64,000 nucleotides of DNA from Eutrigla gurnardus (Eukaryota > Chordata > Actinopteri > Perciformes > Triglidae): positions 1-64,000 of the forward strand of contig CAUPSS010000033.1 of assembly GCA_963514095.1 (NCBI GenBank), written 5' to 3'. The translations under genes and the position numbers were made by a program. How positions within the stretch are numbered: position 1 is the first letter of the stretch; each line of letters begins with the position of its first letter. Below the pieces are notes generated by a model. The model had not been told where the DNA came from. It did not search any database and worked only from the letters and a program-made list of their open reading frames with translations. Of the stretch, positions 1-12,799 are shown piece by piece.

Positions 1-229
1 AGACAGACAGGTAACCAGTCTATCACAGGGAGACATGTAGAGACAGACAGGTAACCAGTCTATCACAGGGACACATGTAGAGACAGACAGGTAACCAGTC
101 TATCATGGGGCCGACATGTAGAGACAGACAGGTAACCAGTCTATCACAGGGAGACATGTAGAGACAGACAGGTAACCAGTCTATCACAGGGGACATGTAG
201 AGACAGACAGGTAACCAGTCTATCACAGG

Positions 230-269
230 GAGACATGTAGAGACAGACAGGTAACCAGTCTATCACAGG
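230..269 (+). repeat. Type example of the 40-bp monomer
   Basis: This exact consensus copy can be used as a reference phase. It splits into four decamers: GAGACATGTA, GAGACAGACA, GGTAACCAGT and CTATCACAGG. The first two share GAGACA, a trace of an older internal duplication or of GACA-type simple sequence. The copy carries the palindrome ACATGT and the interrupted palindrome GGTAACC. Its length, 40 bp, is not a multiple of three, so tandem copies step through all reading frames. Confidence 0.97.
245..261. other. Imperfect 17-bp dyad present in each monomer (example copy)
   Basis: AGACAGGTAACCAGTCT pairs with its own reverse complement at all positions except one A/A pair and the central A. 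The symmetry extends to 23 bp (two more matching pairs beyond one C/A mismatch), giving 9 matching pairs of 11. Common variants GGTGACC and GGTCACC change only the centre and keep the symmetry. Rarer GGCAACC, GTTAACC and ACGTAACC break it. With only one unpaired central base it would not fold as a simple hairpin, so a homodimeric protein site is the more natural reading. No binding protein is recognised. Confidence 0.6.
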
Positions 270-469
270 GAGACATGTAGAGACAGACAGGTAACCAGTC
301 TATCACAGGGAGACATGTAGAGACAGACAGGTAACCAGTCTATCACAGGGAGACATGTAGAGACAGACAGGTGACCAGTCTATCACAGGGAGACATGTAG
401 AGACAGACAGGTAACCAGTCTATCACAGGGAGACATGTAGAGACAGACAGGTAACCAGTCTATCACAGG

Positions 470-510
470 GCTGACATGTAGAGACAGACAGGTAACCAGT
501 CTATCACAGG
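470..510 (+). repeat. Type example of the 41-bp monomer variant
   Basis: This copy begins GCTGACATG instead of GAGACATG, one base longer at the monomer junction. A sister 41-bp class has GCCGACATG, often preceded by CATGGG instead of CACAGG. From the unit lengths (for example 2,416 bp against 60 x 40 bp) about a quarter of monomers are 41 bp. The placement of the 41-bp monomers is not random. Their order is one of the signatures that define the higher-order units. Confidence 0.95.
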
Positions 511-2444
511 GAGACATGTAGAGACAGACAGGTAACCAGTCTATCACAGGGAGACATGTACAGACAGACAGGTAACCAGTCTATCACAGGGCTGACATGT
601 AGAGACAGACAGGTAACCAGTCTATCACAGGGCTGACATGTAGAGACAGACAGGTAACCAGTCTATCATAGGGCTGACATGTAGAGACAGACAGGTAACA
701 GTCTATCACATGGAGACATGTGAGACAGACACGTAACCAGTCTATCACAGGGAGACATGTAGAGACAGACAGGTAACCAGTCTATCACAGGGAGACATGT
801 AGAGACCGACAGGTAACCAGTCTATCACAGGGGGACATGTAGAGACAGACAGGTAACCAGTCTATCACATGGAGACATGTGGAGACAGACAGGTAACCAG
901 TCTATCACAGGGAGACATGTAGAGACAGACAGGTAACCAGTCTATCACAGGGAGACATGTAGAGACAGACAGGTAACCAGTCTATCACAGGGAGACATGT
1001 AGAGACAGACAGGTAACCAGTCTATCACAGGGAGACATGTAAAGACAGATAGGTAACCAGTCTATCACAGGGAGACATGTAGAGACAGACAGGTGACCAG
1101 TCTATCACAGGGAGACATGTAGAGACAGACAGGTAACCAGTCTATCACAGGGAGACATGTGGAGACAGACAGGTAACCAGTCTATCACAGGGAGACATGT
1201 AGAGACAGACAGGTAACCAGTCTATCACAGGGAGACATGTAGAGACAGACAGGTAACCAGTCTATCACAGGGAGACATGTAGAGACAGACAGGTAACCAG
1301 TCTATCACAGGGAGACATGTAAAGACAGATAGGTAACCAGTCTATCACAGGGAGACATGTAGAGACAGACAGGTGACCAGTCTATCACAGGGAGACATGT
1401 AGAGACAGACAGGTAACCAGTCTATCACAGGGAGACATGTAGAGACAGACAGGTAACCAGTCTATCACAGGGAGACATGTACAGACAGACAGGTAACCAG
1501 TCTATCACAGGGCTGACATGTAGAGACAGACAGGTAACCAGTCTATCACAGGGCTGACATGTAGAGACAGACAGGTAACCAGTCTATCATAGGGCTGACA
1601 TGTAGAGACAGACAGGTAACCAGTCTATCACATGGAGACATGTGGAGACAGACAGGTAACCAGTCTATCACAGGGAGACATGTAGAGACAGACAGGTAAC
1701 CAGTCTATCACAGGGAGACATGTAGAGACCGACAGGTAACCAGTCTATCACAGGGGGACATGTAGAGACAGACAGGTAACCAGTCTATCATAGGGCTGAC
1801 ATGTAGAGACAGACAGGTGACCAGTCTATCACAGGGCTGACATGTAGAGACAGACAGGTAACCAGTCTATCACAGGGAGACATGTAGAGACAGACAGGTA
1901 ACCAGTCTATCACAGGGAGACATGTAGAGACAGACAGGTAATCAGTCTATCACAGGGCTGACATGTAGAGACAGACAGGCAACCAGTCTATCACAGGGCT
2001 GACATGTAGAGACAGACAGGTAACCAGTCTATCACAGGGCCGACATGTAGAGACAGACAGGTAACCAGTCTATCACAGGGAGACATGTAGAGACAGACAG
2101 GTAACCAGTCTATCACAGGGAGACATGTAGAGACAGACAGGTAACCAGTCTATCATGGGGCCGACATGTAGAGACAGACAGGTAACCAGTCTATCACAGG
2201 GAGACATGTATAGACAGACAGGTAACCAGTCTATCACAGGGCTGACATGTAGAGACAGACAGGTAACCAGTCTATCACAGGGAGACATGTAGAGACAGAC
2301 AGGCAACCAGTCTATCACAGGGCTGACATGTAGAGACAGACAGGTAACCAGTCTATCACAGGGCCGACATGTAGAGACAGACAGGTAACCAGTCTATCAC
2401 AGGGAGACATGTAGAGACAGACAGGTAACCAGTCTATCACAGGG

Positions 2445-4860
2445 ACACATGTAGAGACAGACAGGTAACCAGTCTATCATGGGGCCGACATGTAGAGACA
2501 GACAGGTAACCAGTCTATCACAGGGAGACATGTAGAGACAGACAGGTAACCAGTCTATCACAGGGGGACATGTAGAGACAGACAGGTAACCAGTCTATCA
2601 CAGGGAGACATGTAGAGACAGACAGGTAACCAGTCTATCACAGGGAGACATGTAGAGACAGACAGGTAACCAGTCTATCACAGGGAGACATGTAAAGACA
2701 GACAGGTAACCAGTCTATCACAGGGAGACATGTAGAGACAGACAGGTGACCAGTCTATCACAGGGAGACATGTAGAGACAGACAGGTAACCAGTCTATCA
2801 CAGGGAGACATGTAGAGACAGACAGGTAACCAGTCTATCACAGGGCTGACATGTAGAGACAGACAGGTAACCAGTCTATCACAGGGAGACATGTAGAGAC
2901 AGACAGGTAACCAGTCTATCACAGGGAGACATGTACAGACAGACAGGTAACCAGTCTATCACAGGGAGACATGTAGAGACCGACAGGTAACCAGTCTATC
3001 ACAGGGGGACATGTACAGACAGACAGGTAACCAGTCTATCACAGGGCTGACATGTAGAGACAGACAGGTAACCAGTCTATCATAGGGCTGACATGTAGAG
3101 ACAGACAGGTAACCAGTCTATCACATGGAGACATGTGGAGACAGACACGTAACCAGTCTATCACAGGGAGACATGTAGAGACAGACAGGTAACCAGTCTA
3201 TCACAGGGAGACATGTAGAGACCGACAGGTAACCAGTCTATCACAGGGGGACATGTAGAGACAGACAGGTAACCAGTCTATCACATGGAGACATGTGGAG
3301 ACAGACAGGTAACCAGTCTATCACAGGGAGACATGTAGAGACAGACAGGTAACCAGTCTATCACAGGGAGACATGTAGAGACAGACAGGTAACCAGTCTA
3401 TCACAGGGAGACATGTAGAGACAGACAGGTAACCAGTCTATCACAGGGAGACATGTAAAGACAGATAGGTAACCAGTCTATCACAGGGAGACATGTAGAG
3501 ACAGACAGGTGACCAGTCTATCACAGGGAGACATGTAGAGACAGACAGGTAACCAGTCTATCACAGGGAGACATGTGGAGACAGACAGGTAACCAGTCTA
3601 TCACAGGGAGACATGTAGAGACAGACAGGTAACCAGTCTATCACAGGGAGACATGTAGAGACAGACAGGTAACCAGTCTATCACAGGGAGACATGTAGAG
3701 ACAGACAGGTAACCAGTCTATCACAGGGAGACATGTAAAGACAGATAGGTAACCAGTCTATCACAGGGAGACATGTAGAGACAGACAGGTGACCAGTCTA
3801 TCACAGGGAGACATGTAGAGACAGACAGGTAACCAGTCTATCACAGGGAGACATGTAGAGACAGACAGGTAACCAGTCTATCACAGGGAGACATGTACAG
3901 ACAGACAGGTAACCAGTCTATCACAGGGCTGACATGTAGAGACAGACAGGTAACCAGTCTATCACAGGGCTGACATGTAGAGACAGACAGGTAACCAGTC
4001 TATCATAGGGCTGACATGTAGAGACAGACAGGTAACCAGTCTATCACATGGAGACATGTGGAGACAGACAGGTAACCAGTCTATCACAGGGAGACATGTA
4101 GAGACAGACAGGTAACCAGTCTATCACAGGGAGACATGTAGAGACCGACAGGTAACCAGTCTATCACAGGGGGACATGTAGAGACAGACAGGTAACCAGT
4201 CTATCATAGGGCTGACATGTAGAGACAGACAGGTGACCAGTCTATCACAGGGCTGACATGTAGAGACAGACAGGTAACCAGTCTATCACAGGGAGACATG
4301 TAGAGACAGACAGGTAACCAGTCTATCACAGGGAGACATGTAGAGACAGACAGGTAATCAGTCTATCACAGGGCTGACATGTAGAGACAGACAGGCAACC
4401 AGTCTATCACAGGGCTGACATGTAGAGACAGACAGGTAACCAGTCTATCACAGGGCCGACATGTAGAGACAGACAGGTAACCAGTCTATCACAGGGAGAC
4501 ATGTAGAGACAGACAGGTAACCAGTCTATCACAGGGAGACATGTAGAGACAGACAGGTAACCAGTCTATCATGGGGCCGACATGTAGAGACAGACAGGTA
4601 ACCAGTCTATCACAGGGAGACATGTATAGACAGACAGGTAACCAGTCTATCACAGGGCTGACATGTAGAGACAGACAGGTAACCAGTCTATCACAGGGAG
4701 ACATGTAGAGACAGACAGGCAACCAGTCTATCACAGGGCTGACATGTAGAGACAGACAGGTAACCAGTCTATCACAGGGCCGACATGTAGAGACAGACAG
4801 GTAACCAGTCTATCACAGGGAGACATGTAGAGACAGACAGGTAACCAGTCTATCACAGGG
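2445..4860 (+). repeat. Higher-order unit, ~2.4 kb, copy 2
   Basis: This unit of about 60 monomers (2,416 bp) repeats the variant order of 71-2444: CATAGGGCTGAC, the CACATGGAGACATGTGGAG monomer, ACACGTAACC, GACCGACAGG, two AAAGACAGATAGG plus GTGACC pairs, GGTAATCAG, GGCAACC and TGTATAGAC. Minus-strand open frames at 2073-2318 and 4489-4734 are the same position in the two units, 2,416 bp apart. The next unit starts at 4861 with the same ACACATG marker. Confidence 0.88.
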
Positions 4861-4893
4861 ACACATGTAGAGACAGACAGGTAACCAGTCTAT

Positions 4894-6181
4894 CATGGGG
4901 CCGACATGTAGAGACAGACAGGTAACCAGTCTATCACAGGGAGACATGTAGAGACAGACAGGTAACCAGTCTATCACAGGGGGACATGTAGAGACAGACA
5001 GGTAACCAGTCTATCACAGGGAGACATGTAGAGACAGACAGGTAACCAGTCTATCACAGGGAGACATGTAGAGACAGACAGGTAACCAGTCTATCACAGG
5101 GAGACATGTAAAGACAGACAGGTAACCAGTCTATCACAGGGAGACATGTAGAGACAGACAGGTGACCAGTCTATCACAGGGAGACATGTAGAGACAGACA
5201 GGTAACCAGTCTATCACAGGGAGACATGTAGAGACAGACAGGTAACCAGTCTATCACAGGGCTGACATGTAGAGACAGACAGGTAACCAGTCTATCACAG
5301 GGAGACATGTAGAGACAGACAGGTAACCAGTCTATCACAGGGAGACATGTACAGACAGACAGGTAACCAGTCTATCACAGGGAGACATGTAGAGACCGAC
5401 AGGTAACCAGTCTATCACAGGGGGACATGTACAGACAGACAGGTAACCAGTCTATCACAGGGCTGACATGTAGAGACAGACAGGTAACCAGTCTATCATA
5501 GGGCTGACATGTAGAGACAGACAGGTGACCAGTCTATCACAGGGCTGACATGTAGAGACAGACAGGTAACCAGTCTATCACAGGGGGACATGTAGAGACA
5601 GACAGGTAACCAGTCTATCACAGGGAGACATGTAGAGACAGACAGGTAACCAGTCTATCACAGGGAGACATGTAGAGACAGACAGGTAACCAGTCTATCA
5701 CAGGGAGACATGTAAAGACAGATAGGTAACCAGTCTATCACAGGGAGACATGTAGAGACAGACAGGTGACCAGTCTATCACAGGGAGACATGTAGAGACA
5801 GACAGGTAACCAGTCTATCACAGAGAGACATGTAGAGACAGACAGTTAACCAGTCTATCACAGGGAGACATGTACAGACAGACAGGTAACCAGTCTATCA
5901 CAGGGCTGACATGTAGAGACAGACAGGTAACCAGTCTATCACAGGGCTGACATGTAGAGACAGACAGGTAACCAGTCTATCATAGGGCTGACATGTAGAG
6001 ACAGACAGGTAACCAGTCTATCACATGGAGACATGTGGAGACAGACAGGTAACCAGTCTATCACAGGGAGACATGTAGAGACAGACAGGTAACCAGTCTA
6101 TCACAGGGAGACATGTAGAGACCGACAGGTAACCAGTCTATCACAGGGGGACATGTAGAGACAGACAGGTAACCAGTCTAT
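4894..6181 (+). repeat. 1,288-bp tandem duplication, copy 1
   Basis: The unit begins at a CATGGGGCCGAC monomer and is repeated immediately at 6182. Matching markers are CATGGGGCC (4894/6182), the junction variant CAGAGAGACA (5821/7109) and ACAGTTAACC (5842/7130), all 1,288 bp apart. This is 32 monomers. The related sequence at 26.6-28 kb contains the unit once, so this tandem copy is specific to the left side. Confidence 0.9.
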
Positions 6182-7469
6182 CATGGGGCCGACATGTAGA
6201 GACAGACAGGTAACCAGTCTATCACAGGGAGACATGTAGAGACAGACAGGTAACCAGTCTATCACAGGGGGACATGTAGAGACAGACAGGTAACCAGTCT
6301 ATCACAGGGAGACATGTAGAGACAGACAGGTAACCAGTCTATCACAGGGAGACATGTAGAGACAGACAGGTAACCAGTCTATCACAGGGAGACATGTAAA
6401 GACAGACAGGTAACCAGTCTATCACAGGGAGACATGTAGAGACAGACAGGTGACCAGTCTATCACAGGGAGACATGTAGAGACAGACAGGTAACCAGTCT
6501 ATCACAGGGAGACATGTAGAGACAGACAGGTAACCAGTCTATCACAGGGCTGACATGTAGAGACAGACAGGTAACCAGTCTATCACAGGGAGACATGTAG
6601 AGACAGACAGGTAACCAGTCTATCACAGGGAGACATGTACAGACAGACAGGTAACCAGTCTATCACAGGGAGACATGTAGAGACCGACAGGTAACCAGTC
6701 TATCACAGGGGGACATGTACAGACAGACAGGTAACCAGTCTATCACAGGGCTGACATGTAGAGACAGACAGGTAACCAGTCTATCATAGGGCTGACATGT
6801 AGAGACAGACAGGTGACCAGTCTATCACAGGGCTGACATGTAGAGACAGACAGGTAACCAGTCTATCACAGGGGGACATGTAGAGACAGACAGGTAACCA
6901 GTCTATCACAGGGAGACATGTAGAGACAGACAGGTAACCAGTCTATCACAGGGAGACATGTAGAGACAGACAGGTAACCAGTCTATCACAGGGAGACATG
7001 TAAAGACAGATAGGTAACCAGTCTATCACAGGGAGACATGTAGAGACAGACAGGTGACCAGTCTATCACAGGGAGACATGTAGAGACAGACAGGTAACCA
7101 GTCTATCACAGAGAGACATGTAGAGACAGACAGTTAACCAGTCTATCACAGGGAGACATGTACAGACAGACAGGTAACCAGTCTATCACAGGGCTGACAT
7201 GTAGAGACAGACAGGTAACCAGTCTATCACAGGGCTGACATGTAGAGACAGACAGGTAACCAGTCTATCATAGGGCTGACATGTAGAGACAGACAGGTAA
7301 CCAGTCTATCACATGGAGACATGTGGAGACAGACAGGTTACCAGTCTATCACAGGGAGACATGTAGAGACAGACAGGTAACCAGTCTATCACAGGGAGAC
7401 ATGTAGAGACCGACAGGTAACCAGTCTATCACAGGGGGACATGTAGAGACAGACAGGTAACCAGTCTAT
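6182..7469 (+). repeat. 1,288-bp tandem duplication, copy 2
   Basis: Second copy of 4894-6181 with the same variant order. A private GGTTACC variant at about 7337 is absent from copy 1, so the copies have begun to diverge. At the end, copy 2 continues into a CATAGGGCTGAC monomer, whereas copy 1 continues into CATGGGGCC. This marks the exchange point near 7465. Confidence 0.88.
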
Positions 7470-8250
7470 CATAGGGCTGACATGTAGAGACAGACAGGTG
7501 ACCAGTCTATCACAGGGCTGACATGTAGAGACAGACAGGTAACCAGTCTATCACAGGGAGACATGTAGAGACAGACAGGTAACCAGTCTATCACAGGGAG
7601 ACATGTAGAGACAGACAGGTAATCAGTCTATCACAGGGCTGACATTCAGAGACAGACAGGCAACCAGTCTATCACAGGGCTGACATGTAGAGACAGACAG
7701 GTAACCAGTCTATCACAGGGCCGACATGTAGAGACAGACAGGTAACCAGTCTATCACAGGGAGACATGTAGAGACAGACAGGTAACCAGTCTATCACAGG
7801 GAGACATGTAGAGACAGACAGGTAACCAGTCTATCATGGGGCCGACATGTAGAGACAGACAGGTAACCAGTCTATCACAGGGAGACATGTATAGACAGAC
7901 AGGTAACCAGTCTATCATGGGGCCGACATGTAGAGACAGACAGGTAACCAGTCTATCACAGGGAGACATGTAGAGACAGACAGGTAACCAGTCTATCACA
8001 GGGGGACATGTAGAGACAGACAGGTAACCAGTCTATCACAGGGAGACATGTAGAGACAGACAGGTAACCAGTCTATCACAGGGAGACATGTAGAGACAGA
8101 CAGGTAACCAGTCTATCACAGGGGGACATGTAGAGACAGACAGGTAACCAGTCTATCACAGGGAGACATGTAGAGACAGACAGGTAACCAGTCTATCACA
8201 GGGAGACATGTAGAGACAGACAGGTAACCAGTCTATCACAGGGAGACATG
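7470..8250 (+). repeat. Array segment with two CATGGGGCC monomers flanking TGTATAGAC
   Basis: These ordinary monomers carry GTGACC, GGTAATCAG, the private GACATTCAG variant at 7641, GGCAACC, and two CATGGGGCCGAC monomers around TGTATAGAC. The segment lies in the 1,250-bp block (7001-8251) that also occurs at 10585-11835, 27444-28694 and 30388-31638. GACATTCAG is shared only with 28084. Confidence 0.85.
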
Positions 8251-10420
8251 TAAAGACAGACAGGTAACCAGTCTATCACAGGGAGACATGTAGAGACAGA
8301 CAGGTGACCAGTCTATCACAGGGAGACATGTAGAGACAGACAGGTAACCAGTCTATCACAGGGAGACATGTAGAGACAGACAGGTAACCAGTCTATCACA
8401 GGGCTGACATGTAGAGACAGACAGGTAACCAGTCTATCACAGGGAGACATGTAGAGACAGACAGGTAACCAGTCTATCACAGGGAGACATGTACAGACAG
8501 ACAGGTAACCAGTCTATCACAGGGCTGACATGTAGAGACAGACAGGTCACCAGTCTATCACAGGGCTGACATGTAGAGACAGACAGGTAACCAGTCTATC
8601 ACATGGAGACATGTGGAGACAGACACGTAACCAGTCTATCACATGGAGACATGTAGAGACAGACAGGTAACCAGTCTATCACAGGGAGACATGTAGAGAC
8701 AGACAGGTAACCAGTCTATCACAGGGCCGACATGTAGAGACAGACAGGTAACCAGTCTATCACAGGGAGACATGTAGAGACAGACAGGTAACCAGTCTAT
8801 CACAGGGAGACATGTAGAGACAGACAGGTAACCAGTCTATCATGGGGCCGACATGTAGAGACAGAAAGGTAACCAGTCTATCACAGGGAGACATGTAGAG
8901 ACAGACAGGTAACCAGTCTATCACAGGGAGACATGTAGAGACAGACAGGTAACCAGTCTATCACAGGGGGACATGTAGAGACAGACAGGTAACCAGTCTA
9001 TCACAGGGAGACATGTAGAGACAGACAGGTAACCAGTCTATCACAGGGAGACATGTAGAGACAGACAGGTAACCAGTCTATCACAGGGGGACATGTAGAG
9101 ACAGACAGGTAACCAGTCTATCACAGGGAGACATGTAGAGACAGACAGGTAACCAGTCTATCACAGGGAGACATGTAGAGACAGACAGGTAACCAGTCTA
9201 TCACAGGGAGACATGTAAAGACAGACAGGTAACCAGTCTATCACAGGGAGACATGTAGAGACAGACAGGTGACCAGTCTATCACAGGGAGACATGTAGAG
9301 ACAGACAGGTAACCAGTCTATCACAGGGAGACATGTAGAGACAGACAGGTAACCAGTCTATCACAGGGCTGACATGTAGAGACAGACAGGTAACCAGTCT
9401 ATCACAGGGAGACATGTAGAGACAGACAGGTAACCAGTCTATCACAGGGAGACATGTACAGACAGACAGGTAACCAGTCTATCACAGGGCTGACATGTAG
9501 AGACAGACAGGTCACCAGTCTATCACAGGGCTGACATGTAGAGACAGACAGGTAACCAGTCTATCACATGGAGACATGTGGAGACAGACACGTAACCAGT
9601 CTATCACATGGAGACATGTAGAGACAGACAGGTAACCAGTCTATCACAGGGAGACATGTAGAGACAGACAGGTAACCAGTCTATCACAGGGCCGACATGT
9701 AGAGACAGACAGGTAACCAGTCTATCACAGGGAGACATGTAGAGACAGACAGGTAACCAGTCTATCACAGGGAGACATGTAGAGACAGACAGGTAACCAG
9801 TCTATCATGGGGCCGACATGTAGAGACAGAAAGGTAACCAGTCTATCACAGGGAGACATGTAGAGACAGACAGGTAACCAGTCTATCACAGGGGGACATG
9901 TAGAGACAGACAGGTAACCAGTCTATCACAGGGAGACATGTAGAGACAGACAGGTAACCAGTCTATCACAGGGAGACATGTAGAGACAGACAGGTAACCA
10001 GTCTATCACAGGGGGACATGTAGAGACAGACAGGTAACCAGTCTATCACAGGGAGACATGTAGAGACAGACAGGTAACCAGTCTATCACAGGGAGACATG
10101 TAGAGACAGACAGGTAACCAGTCTATCACAGGGAGACATGTAAAGACAGACAGGTAACCAGTCTATCACAGGGAGACATGTAGAGACAGACAGGTGACCA
10201 GTCTATCACAGGGAGACATGTAGAGACAGACAGGTAACCAGTCTATCACAGGGAGACATGTAGAGACAGACAGGTAACCAGTCTATCACAGGGCTGACAT
10301 GTAGAGACAGACAGGTAACCAGTCTATCACAGGGAGACATGTAGAGACAGACAGGTAACCAGTCTATCACAGGGAGACATGTACAGACAGACAGGTAACC
10401 AGTCTATCACAGGGCTGACA
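8251..10420 (+). repeat. ~965-bp higher-order unit, nearly three copies
   Basis: The AAAGACAGACAGG monomer marks unit starts at 8251, 9216 and 10141 (spacings 965 and 925; the second unit lacks one monomer). Other markers keep the 965-bp step: GGTCACC at 8546/9511, ACACGTAACC at 8623/9588 and the private ACAGAAAGG at 8861/9826. The third copy is partial and changes to GTAACC where the first two have GTCACC. A single related unit with ACAGAAAGG occurs at 29345. Confidence 0.87.
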
Positions 10421-10539
10421 TGTAGAGACAGACAGGTAACCAGTCTATCACAGGGCTGACATGTAGAGACAGACAGGTAACCAGTCTATCATAGGGCTGA
10501 CATGTAGAGACAGACAGGTAACCAGTCTATCACAGGGAG

Positions 10540-11954
10540 ACATGTAGAGACAGACAGGTAACCAGTCTATCACAGGGAGACATGTAAAGACAGATAGGTA
10601 ACCAGTCTATCACAGGGAGACATGTAGAGACAGACAGGTGACCAGTCTATCACAGGGAGACATGTAGAGACAGACAGGTAACCAGTCTATCACAGGGAGA
10701 CATGTAGAGACAGACAGGTAACCAGTCTATCACAGGGAGACATGTACAGACAGACAGGTAACCAGTCTATCACAGGGCTGACATGTAGAGACAGACAGGT
10801 AACCAGTCTATCACAGGGCTGACATGTAGAGACAGACAGGTAACCAGTCTATCATAGGGCTGACATGTAGAGACAGACAGGTAACCAGTCTATCACATGG
10901 AGACATGTGGAGACAGACAGGTAACCAGTCTATCACAGGGAGACATGTAGAGACAGACAGGTAACCAGTCTATCACAGGGAGACATGTAGAGACCGACAG
11001 GTAACCAGTCTATCACAGGGGGACATGTAGAGACAGACAGGTAACCAGTCTATCATAGGGCTGACATGTAGAGACAGACAGGTGACCAGTCTATCACAGG
11101 GCTGACATGTAGAGACAGACAGGTAACCAGTCTATCACAGGGAGACATGTAGAGACAGACAGGTAACCAGTCTATCACAGGGAGACATGTAGAGACAGAC
11201 AGGTAATCAGTCTATCACAGGGCTGACATGTAGAGACAGACAGGCAACCAGTCTATCACAGGGCTGACATGTAGAGACAGACAGGTAACCAGTCTATCAC
11301 AGGGCCGACATGTAGAGACAGACAGGTAACCAGTCTATCACAGGGAGACATGTAGAGACAGACAGGTAACCAGTCTATCACAGGGAGACATGTAGAGACA
11401 GACAGGTAACCAGTCTATCATGGGGCCGACATGTAGAGACAGACAGGTAACCAGTCTATCACAGGGAGACATGTATAGACAGACAGGTAACCAGTCTATC
11501 ATGGGGCCGACATGTAGAGACAGACAGGTAACCAGTCTATCACAGGGAGACATGTAGAGACAGACAGGTAACCAGTCTATCACAGGGGGACATGTAGAGA
11601 CAGACAGGTAACCAGTCTATCACAGGGAGACATGTAGAGACAGACAGGTAACCAGTCTATCACAGGGAGACATGTAGAGACAGACAGGTAACCAGTCTAT
11701 CACAGGGGGACATGTAGAGACAGACAGGTAACCAGTCTATCACAGGGAGACATGTAGAGACAGACAGGTAACCAGTCTATCACAGGGAGACATGTAGAGA
11801 CAGACAGGTAACCAGTCTATCACAGGGAGACATGTAAAGACAGACAGGTAACCAGTCTATCACAGGGAGACATGTAGAGACAGACAGGTGACCAGTCTAT
11901 CACAGGGAGACATGTAGAGACAGACAGGTAACCAGTCTATCACAGGGAGACATG
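10540..11954 (+). repeat. Copy of 6.96-8.37 kb (offset 3,584 bp)
   Basis: Variant order matches 6956-8370 at a constant 3,584-bp offset: AAAGACAGATAGG 7001/10585, GGTAATCAG 7619/11203, the twin CATGGGGCC region 7754/11338 and AAAGACAGACAGG 8251/11835. It lacks the GACATTCAG variant at the equivalent of 7641. The 965-bp units lie between the two copies. Bases 10421-10539 are ordinary CTGAC and CATAGGGCTGAC monomers joining them. Confidence 0.88.
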
Positions 11955-12722
11955 TAAAGACAGACAGGTAACCAGTCTATCACAGGGCTGACATGTAGAG
12001 ACAGACAGGTAACCAGTCTATCACAGGGAGACATGTAGAGACAGACAGGTAACCAGTCTATCACAGGGAGACATGTAGAGACAGACAGGTAACCAGTCTA
12101 TCACAGGGAGACATGTACAGACAGACAGGTAACCAGTCTATCACAGGGCTGACATGTAGAGACAGACAGGTCACCAGTCTATCACAGGGCTGACATGTAG
12201 AGACAGACAGGTAACCAGTCTATCATAGGGCTGACATGTAGAGACAGACAGGTAACCAGTCTATCACATGGAGACATGTGGAGACAGACACGTAACCAGT
12301 CTATCACATGGAGACATGTAGAGACAGACAGGTAACCAGTCTATCACAGGGAGACATGTAAAGACAGACAGGTAACCAGTCTATCACAGGGCTGACATGT
12401 AGAGACAGACAGGTAACCAGTCTATCACAGGGAGACATGTAGAGACAGACAGGTAACCAGTCTATCACAGGGAGACATGTACAGACAGACAGGTAACCAG
12501 TCTATCACAGGGCTGACATGTAGAGACAGACAGGTCACCAGTCTATCACAGGGCTGACATGTAGAGACAGACAGGTAACCAGTCTATCATAGGGCTGACA
12601 TGTAGAGACAGACAGGTAACCAGTCTATCACATGGAGACATGTGGAGACAGACACGTAACCAGTCTATCACATGGAGACATGTAGAGACAGACAGGTAAC
12701 CAGTCTATCACAGGGAGACATG
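11955..12722 (+). repeat. 364-bp (nine-monomer) tandem duplication
   Basis: Two adjacent copies share the order TACAGAC (12116/12480), CTGAC, GGTCACC (12170/12534), CATAGGGCTGAC, CACATGGAGACATGTGGAG, ACACGTAACC and CACATGGAG. The spacing is 364 bp, nine monomers including four 41-bp ones. The AAAGAC monomer that starts each copy is 404 bp apart, so copy 1 has one extra plain monomer. Bases 12723-12799 are ordinary monomers. Confidence 0.85.
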
Positions 12723-12799
12723 TAGAGACAGACAGGTAACCAGTCTATCACAGGGCCGACATGTAGAGACAGACAGGTAACCAGTCTATCACAGGGAGA

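Larger units (their letters stand above)
71..2444 (+). repeat. Higher-order unit, ~2.4 kb, copy 1
   Basis: The boundary is set at the rare junction variant GGGACACATG, which recurs at 2445 and 4861. This copy is 2,374 bp against 2,416 bp for the next. The 42-bp shortfall fits one missing 40-bp monomer plus two single-base deletions visible here: GTAACAGTCT near 697 and TGTGAGAC near 720. Both are unique to this copy, so they arose after the duplication. Bases 1-70 are the tail of a preceding unit. Confidence 0.88.

Noticed and set aside
245..261. Operator, promoter or splice signal (GGTAACC contains a GT)
   Set aside because: Short matches to such signals recur about 1,600 times because the monomer does. 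No neighbouring gene or transcript feature gives them meaning.
230..269. CENP-B box within the monomer
   Set aside because: The 17-bp dyad has the same length as a CENP-B box, but the essential core of that box (TTCG and CGGG elements) is absent on both strands.
230..269. Stem-loop or hairpin formed by the dyad
   Set aside because: The arms meet at a single central base, leaving no loop. Opening enough bases for a loop would leave only a four-base stem interrupted by an A/A mismatch.
2073..2318. Minus-strand open frames of 67-81 codons (also near 23, 4489, 7754, 11338, 13958, 15408, 16619, 18919, 20048, 21259, 23559, 25009, 26220, 28197, 31141, 33353, 51840 and 61364) as protein genes
   Set aside because: Each is two or three monomers translated in alternating frames, with a 27-residue period set by 40+41 bp. 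They have no ribosome-binding or splice context and no non-repetitive residues. Their positions follow the satellite's higher-order units.
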